Shown in pieces: positions 8,759 to 13,219 of a stretch of 13,219 nucleotides of DNA. The stretch's first letter is position 1. Every line of letters starts with the position of its first letter. The position numbers and the translations under genes were made by a program. Source of the DNA: Conidiobolus incongruus B7586 (taxonomy: Eukaryota; Entomophthoromycota; Entomophthoromycetes; Entomophthorales; Conidiobolaceae); the NCBI GenBank assembly GCA_000697335.1, contig JNEM01014686.1, positions 1-13,219 of the forward strand, written 5' to 3'. The notes beneath the pieces were generated by a model. The model was not told the DNA's origin, did not search any database, and saw only the letters and a list, made by a program, of their open reading frames with translations.

Positions 8759-8835
8759 TTTTATATTATATATTTATTTTTACTTTGTATATATTAAAAT
8801 GTTTATTTTTTTTCAATTGCAAAAAATTCCCATTA

Positions 8836-8887
8836 TTTAAATTACAAAGTAATATTAAAAATACAGAGTAATATTAAATATTATATA
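8836..8887. repeat. Short spacer with a tandem duplication between two transposons
   Basis: Between the TA that closes mariner A and the start of the Tc1-like relic lie two 17-base near copies, TACAAAGTAATATTAAA (8843-8859) and TACAGAGTAATATTAAA (8862-8878), spaced 19 bases apart and differing at one position. This could be local slippage or an older transposon footprint. Confidence 0.5.
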
Positions 8888-9412
8888 TTAGCTTGCTAAA
8901 ATAAATTATAAAATTAAAAGCATTTAGCTTTTTATTAATAACTTAATCAATTCTAATTTAAATAAGCTTATATTAAACTATATAATTAATATATAGTTTT
9001 CATTTATAATAATATATATATAATTTTATTAGAATATTAATTGATTTAATAATACTAAAACTTTAACTAAAGTGAGTTATAAATTTATAGGTTTTAATTA
9101 TAAAAAAAGAAATATTTTATATAACTATCTTTTGTTTTTTTAAATTTCTTAAGTTTTTAAGATATAAAATTAACTAGTTTCTTATATTAAATAAGATAAA
9201 TATTATTTTAATCTTCTTAAATATACTTTTAAAATTTATTTAATTTTTTATCAAGAGGAAAAATTTAATTCAATTTTTAATTAATATTAAAATATTTAAT
9301 TAAATTAAAATTAAAAGATTGAAAAATTTTATAATGATTATTTTATTTTTTTTAAGTTATTTATTAACAAAAATTATAATATTATAAAAAATATTAGTAT
9401 GGAAATTAAAAA

Positions 9413-10692
9413 ATGGTAAATTTTTTAATTTCTGATCTTTCAAACATATTATACACTTTGAAAGATTATATATATAAAAATATAGGAAAATAAATATTTT
9501 CAAACTATATATATATATATTCAATTTTAATTATTTTTTTTATTAAAATATTTTGATTTTAAAATATACACTTAAATTTAATTATACTTAAACCAAATTG
9601 TGATTATCAAAAGGCTTTTATTTTTGTATCTTTAAAACTTAACCATAAACCCTCTAAAATCATTTAAAACTTGCAAACAGTTTATAGAGATAGTGCTTTA
9701 TCTAAAACTACCATATATTGCTGGATTTGTGATTTTAAAGCTAGAAGGGACATTATTCAAAATTTACCAAAATCTAAAAGACCAATTTCTACTGTTACTC
9801 TTTTATTTACCAATAGAGTAAAAAAGTATATTAAGAAATACCCTTTTATTTCTGCTAGAGAACTATCAAAGCAATTTAATATTAATTATACAAGTATGTT
9901 ATATTTACTTAAGTTTAAAATTGGATTAATTAATAAAAATGCAAAATAGATTTCTTATAATTTAACAGAAACCCAAAAGAAAACTAGAGTAGCTATAGCT
10001 AAACTAAACTTATTAAGGTATAACCAAAAACAAAGGTTTTTACAGTGAATACTTATAATTGATGAATCTTGGATTCCTTTATATAATCCTTTACCTAAAA
10101 ATAAAACAAGATGTTGGGTTAAGCTAAATCAATCCCCTCCACAAATTCCAATGAATAAGCACTTTAAATATAAGTGAATGTTAATTATTGTAATAGATTA
10201 TAATGGTATATGGTTTTCTTATTTAATACCTTAAAGAAAATCAATGAATAGTAAGTTATAAATTACTTTTTTAAATAAAACAATTTCTAAATGGTGTTCT
10301 CAATATAAATTAAAGACACCTATTATTTTACATGATAATTACAAAATACATAAAGCTAAAGCTGTAAAAGATTTTTTATATAAAAAAATTAGAGGGAGTT
10401 ACCACATCTAGTATATTCACCTGATTATAATCTATGTGATTATAATTGTTTTAGACAATTACAAAAACAGCTTGCAGGAAAAAAAATTCCTGCAAACAAA
10501 TTAAATTGGTTTGTGAAACATCAAATTTCAGTCCTTAATAAAAAGAACTGTTTTTTAGGTATTAGAAGCTTACCAAAGGTATAGAAAAGAGTTATTAATA
10601 ATAAAAGAGGCTATTAATTTTATATTATTCATTAATTTTCATATATTATTTATTAATTTATTTGTTTAATTTTAATTTTAAAATTCTGCCAT
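9413..10692 (+). mobile_element. Mariner-family DNA transposon, copy B (inactive), nested in a Tc1-like relic
   Basis: This 1280-bp element is the same family as copy A. Its left end reads ATGGTAAATTTTTT and its right end AATTCTGCCAT followed by TA (10693-10694). The left flank is AA where TA is expected, probably a later change. It shares with copy A the block TTTTTTAATTTCTGAT just inside the left end, the (TA)n tract and the whole coding region. Relative to copy A its right end differs (CTGCC against TCCC). It lies inside a Tc1-like relic recognisable on both sides, so it arrived later than that relic. Confidence 0.9.
9671..10617 (+). pseudogene. Mariner transposase pseudogene (copy B), D34D type
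   Basis: The N-terminal part is open for 92 codons (9671-9949) and looks like the mariner paired helix-turn-helix region: DSALSKTTIYCW, then SARELSKQFNINYTSM, as in the family's 'DAALSxTTVxxWF ... LTxRELAxxLNISxGSV'. Stops then interrupt the frame. IDESW is at 10061-10075 and HDN at 10331-10339. A net one-base loss before the third motif (DYNCF, aspartate at 10438-10440) shifts the frame. The tail ends at 10617, with a TAG where copy A has tryptophan. There is no ATG at the expected start; the first recognisable residues follow a TTG. Comparing A with B separates shared from private damage: the TGA before IDESW is in both, so it predates their split or hit the same CGA twice. Confidence 0.87.
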
Positions 10693-11045
10693 TACTTAAT
10701 TTCTACACTAATATTATATTGATTTGTATTAACTAATCTATCAATATACTTTTCATCATATTTATCTTTAATTTTAATATACTTAAGTTTTAATTTAGGT
10801 GTTTTTTTAGCAATATTCTTAAAAACCTTAATCATAATTAATTAACTAATATTAATAATTCTATCATTTTTATAAGTTTATATATTTTCATTGTTAAGCT
10901 AATTAATATATAAATAAAGTAATTTAAAGAGAGATTTAAGCATTCTAATATTATTTTCAAAATATTAACATAATAGTTTTATAATATATATAATATTACA
11001 AAAGAAAAAATATATAAATATATTTTAATATTTATACCCCTATAT

Positions 11046-11547
11046 ATATTATCCTAGTGCTAGAAACTAGGATAATTATATTGAATTAAGTTGGATTATT
11101 GGTAAGTGATGGGATTAGAATATAGTTACATAGTTTTATTAGAAATCTTTGATAGAGATTTAGTGTTATAGCTAGGTAATTGGGTAGGTTGATAAATGAA
11201 TAAACAGATAAATAAGTAGATAAATAGATCCCTGTTGTATTCCTCCCTTTTGATATTGGGATAAGAATGGATCAATTTAAGAAAAAGTAGAATAAGAGAT
11301 AAATTATGGGTACTGATATTAAAGGTAAATATATATGGACTAATTGGGTAGATATATGACACTATAACTTATAAAATTATAAATTTATCACTAATATTAT
11401 GTAAAATTTTGATTTTAAATAAATTAACTAATGATTTAAAAAATATAATCAAATATAGTTAATTTTTATTAATTAATATAGATAAATTGTATATTTCAAT
11501 TTATATTTATTTAATTAAGAATTTTTTAAGATATAGGTTAATATATA
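11046..11547. other. AT-rich spacer between Tc1-like copies; no gene
   Basis: No transposon similarity was found here. It contains a palindrome at 11048-11076 and a loose GATAAATA-type low-complexity patch around 11190-11230. A minus-strand frame at 11126-11362 is open only because the stretch is repetitive and AT-rich; its predicted peptide is low complexity, so I do not call it a gene. Confidence 0.5.
11048..11076. repeat. 10-bp perfect inverted repeat (hairpin)
   Basis: ATTATCCTAG (11048-11057) and CTAGGATAAT (11067-11076) are perfect reverse complements around a 9-base loop. The hairpin begins almost exactly where similarity to the Tc1-like family ends, so it may mark a deletion or insertion junction. 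Confidence 0.6.
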
Positions 11548-11767
11548 CTAACCCACAAAAATAAGTCATAAAATCAAAAACACTTATATTATTACTAATA
11601 ACTAAATTAATATTTAGTGAAATATATTTAGATTAAATAATTAAAATCTTTTATATTTATTTATAGTATATATTATTAAATGATGATATTTAGTTATTAA
11701 TTGGTTAAAATATAAACTCTTAGATTTTACCTAAGATAAGTTATAAATTTGTAGGTTTTTGATGATA
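11548..11767 (+). repeat. Left terminal inverted repeat of the Tc1-like element
   Basis: It pairs with the right end at 12895-13116. The outer 30 bases match at 28 positions, and the inner block around AAATTTGTAGGTTTTTGATGA pairs with AAAAACCCACAAATTT near 12900. The middle is more diverged. Confidence 0.75.
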
Positions 11768-11774
11768 AAAAAAA

Positions 11775-12805
11775 TTAAAACTTAATATATCTATCTTTAA
11801 CTTTTTTAACTTTTTTAAATTTGTAGGGTATAGAATCAATTAACTTTTTATATTAAAAAGGGTTAATTTTAATTTATGCTTTTTAAATATATTTTTAAAA
11901 TTAATTTAAATCTTTTGTTAAAAGGAAAGGTAATAACTTTTTTTAACTAATCCTAAAAATGTTTAATTAGGTTAAAATTAAAAGATTAAAAAAGCTACTT
12001 TATAACTATTACCTTGTTTTTTTTAAAAATATTTGCTAGTAGAAGTTATAGTATAATAAAAAATATTATCTTATTAGAAAATAATATTAAATTTGTTTAA
12101 CCTATATTTTTTAATGTTTTTTTTCAATTTATTGTTTAAAATACTTTAATATATCTCAGTATTAATTCCCCTATTTATTTTACAAAGATATCTTACACTT
12201 AAAAATAATATATAACCCAAAATAATAATTAACCTATTATTATACTTTTGGGTAAAATTAACACAATAGTTACAGAGTAATTCTATATCTTTTTTAAAAT
12301 ATCTAGTTTTTTTATCAAATCTACTAAAATATATTTTTGTTTTATTAGATTAAATAACTTTACTCTAATTAGTTTTAGTTTAACATTAGTAGCAACATTT
12401 AAACTCCCATCTAGCTTTATAATGGGATTTCTTTAGTTGGGGGTATTTTTTCTTAAAGTGTAAGTGGTATCTATGCTAATGTAAAGTATGTATAATAGTA
12501 TCAGTGCTAACTAATATTCTTGTATAGTCTCACAGTTCCTGTTATATTTCTATAGCAGTACTACACTTGCCTATACTAACTAACCTACAAATATACTTCT
12601 TATCATATTTATTTATAATCTTAACACACTTAAGTTTAAGTTTAAATGTTTTTTTATTGTTATTCTTAACAGCTTTAACTATAGTAAACTAGCTAACACT
12701 AGTAATTCTAACAATATCATGAGTTGATTTACCTTCTTTATAAAGTTGATTGATGCACAAGTAGATTTTTTTAGAGAGGGATTTAAATATAATGATATTA
12801 ATAAA
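11775..12805 (-). pseudogene. Tc1-like DD34E transposase pseudogene
   Basis: Reading the minus strand, the parts of a Tc1 transposase appear in order over about 340 codons, the usual length. An N-terminal helix-turn-helix has LYKEGKSTHDIVRI. The RLVSIGKCSTAIEI region follows, then FKKKYPQLKKSHYKARWEF. The first catalytic motif reads SNKTKI where the family has SDESKI (12341-12346). IFQQDN is present with both glutamine codons now TAA and the second aspartate kept (12068-12070). The PDLNPIEHLW motif has D and E replaced by N and K (K codon 11962-11964). The tail LIDSIPYKFKKV matches the family's 'LIxSMPRRLxxV' and ends at 11775. The second and third catalytic positions are 34 residues apart. 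Multiple stops and at least one frameshift are present. No ATG remains at the expected start near 12800. Confidence 0.85.
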
Positions 12806-12894
12806 AAGAATTTAATATATCTATAAAATATTATATATATATTAAGAACAAAGAGAGAAAAAAGATTTAGTTATATATTATTAAATATATCCCT

Positions 12895-13116
12895 TTATCT
12901 CAAAAACCCACAAATTTATGACTTACTTTAGTTAAATATTGAAGGTTAATATTTTTGCTAATAGTTTACTAAATATATCTAAATATATTTATTTATATTT
13001 AAATAATATATATTAATTATATATTATAATTTTAATTAATCTAATTTATAAAATTATTTTAGTTACTAATTAAAATATATATATTGTTGATTTTATAACT
13101 TATTTTTATGGGTTAG
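12895..13116 (-). repeat. Right terminal inverted repeat of the Tc1-like element
   Basis: This is the reverse complement of the left repeat. It carries the outer block ending GGGTTAG at 13116 and an inner block near 12900-12935 with the ATTTATGACTTA motif. The older relic at 8888-11045 has lost this part. Confidence 0.75.
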
Positions 13117-13219
13117 TATATATATATATATATTCAATTTTAATTATTTTTTTTATTAAAATATTTTGATTTTAAAATATACACTTAAATTTAATCATGT
13201 TTAAACCAGATTGTGATTA
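13117..13219 (+). mobile_element. Mariner copy C, 5'-incomplete and cut by the window end
   Basis: From the (TA)n tract onward this matches copy B at about 9503-9605 with only about four differences over the last 87 bases, much closer than copy A. The 90 or so bases that should precede it, including the left terminal repeat, are replaced by the Tc1-like element, whose TA-flanked right edge falls in the (TA)n tract. The missing left end is not visible before 11548. The coding region lies beyond the window. Confidence 0.8.

Larger units (their letters stand above)
7552..8833 (+). mobile_element. Mariner-family DNA transposon, copy A (inactive)
   Basis: This 1282-bp element is flanked by TA on both sides (7550-7551 and 8834-8835), the target duplication expected for the Tc1/mariner superfamily. 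Its ends are inverted: ATGGGAAATTTTTT at the left, and AAAAAATTCCCAT at the right, whose complement reads ATGGGAATTTTTT. A (TA)n tract near 7647-7672 lies between the left end and the coding region, as in the other copies. The length and single intronless transposase frame are usual for mariners. The transposase is broken, so the copy is inactive, although both ends look usable. Confidence 0.9.
8888..11045. mobile_element. Older Tc1-like transposon relic split by mariner copy B
   Basis: The left part (8888 to about 9410) aligns along its length with 11548 to about 12085 of the better-preserved Tc1-like element. The first 35 bases align without gaps, and a TA precedes position 8888. After mariner B, the segment 10695 to about 11045 aligns with about 12545-12900 of that element. 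About 460 bp of the transposase middle is absent. The right terminal repeat is also missing: similarity stops near 11045. Many differences from the other copy are C-to-T or G-to-A. It is older than mariner B, which it hosts. No transposase could be made from it. Confidence 0.8.
11548..13116 (-). mobile_element. Tc1-like DNA transposon with long terminal inverted repeats (inactive)
   Basis: The element is 1569 bp, flanked by TA (11546-11547 and 13117-13118). The left end begins CTAACCCACAAAAATAAGT; the right end is its inverse, with two mismatches in the first 30 bases. Similarity between the ends continues, less perfectly, to about 11767 and from about 12895, giving terminal repeats of roughly 220 bp. 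The motif ATAAGTYATAAA recurs in direct orientation at the inner part of the repeat (near 11739), the IR/DR arrangement known from Sleeping Beauty-type Tc1 elements. The transposase lies between the repeats on the minus strand and is dead. This is the best-preserved of the two Tc1-like copies here. Confidence 0.85.

Noticed and set aside
11126-11362. 78-codon minus-strand frame
   Set aside because: Low-complexity peptide from a GATAAATA-like patch; not protein-like.
1-13219. CRISPR array, rRNA, tRNA or bacterial operon structure
   Set aside because: No regularly spaced repeats, no rRNA or tRNA cores. The intron and Tc1/mariner content show this is eukaryotic nuclear DNA.

Overview
The window is a very AT-rich eukaryotic nuclear segment. 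It holds one convincing host gene set among the remains of transposable elements. The gene has one 53-bp GT..AG intron, a pyrimidine-rich leader and a serine-rich product. Much of the rest is decayed Tc1/mariner DNA. This layout best fits a fungus with an AT-rich, transposon-loaded genome, possibly an early-diverging lineage. A compact invertebrate genome cannot be excluded from sequence alone.

Layout. 1-2372 is AT-rich DNA broken by two islands of clearly higher GC. The first, 801-1038, lies between 13-bp direct repeats. The second, about 1541-2372, ends in a fossil LTR read on the minus strand. 2373-5440 is mostly non-coding; it contains a small unrecognised minus-strand frame (2561-2737), a possible MITE (3144-3398), microsatellites and a hairpin upstream of the gene. 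5447-6501 is a two-exon gene whose 333-residue product resembles POLR2M/Gdown1 (GRINL1A), an RNA polymerase II-associated factor. 6502-7551 is 3' flank.

From 7552 onward is a transposon graveyard. Mariner copy A (7552-8833) and mariner copy B (9413-10692) belong to one family with D34D transposases, TA targets and ATGG-type ends; both are broken. Copy B sits inside an older Tc1-like relic (8888 to about 11045). A better-preserved Tc1-like element of the same family (11548-13116) has terminal repeats of roughly 220 bp and a dead DD34E transposase on the minus strand. A third mariner fragment begins at its right edge and runs off the window.

The decay of the Tc1-like copies is dominated by C-to-T and G-to-A changes, often at CpA/TpG, as RIP-like mutation or methylcytosine deamination would produce. 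I found no rRNA, tRNA or CRISPR array. The most interesting points are the Gdown1-like gene outside an obviously animal context, the RIP-like decay, the nested element history and the 13-bp-flanked GC-rich insert.
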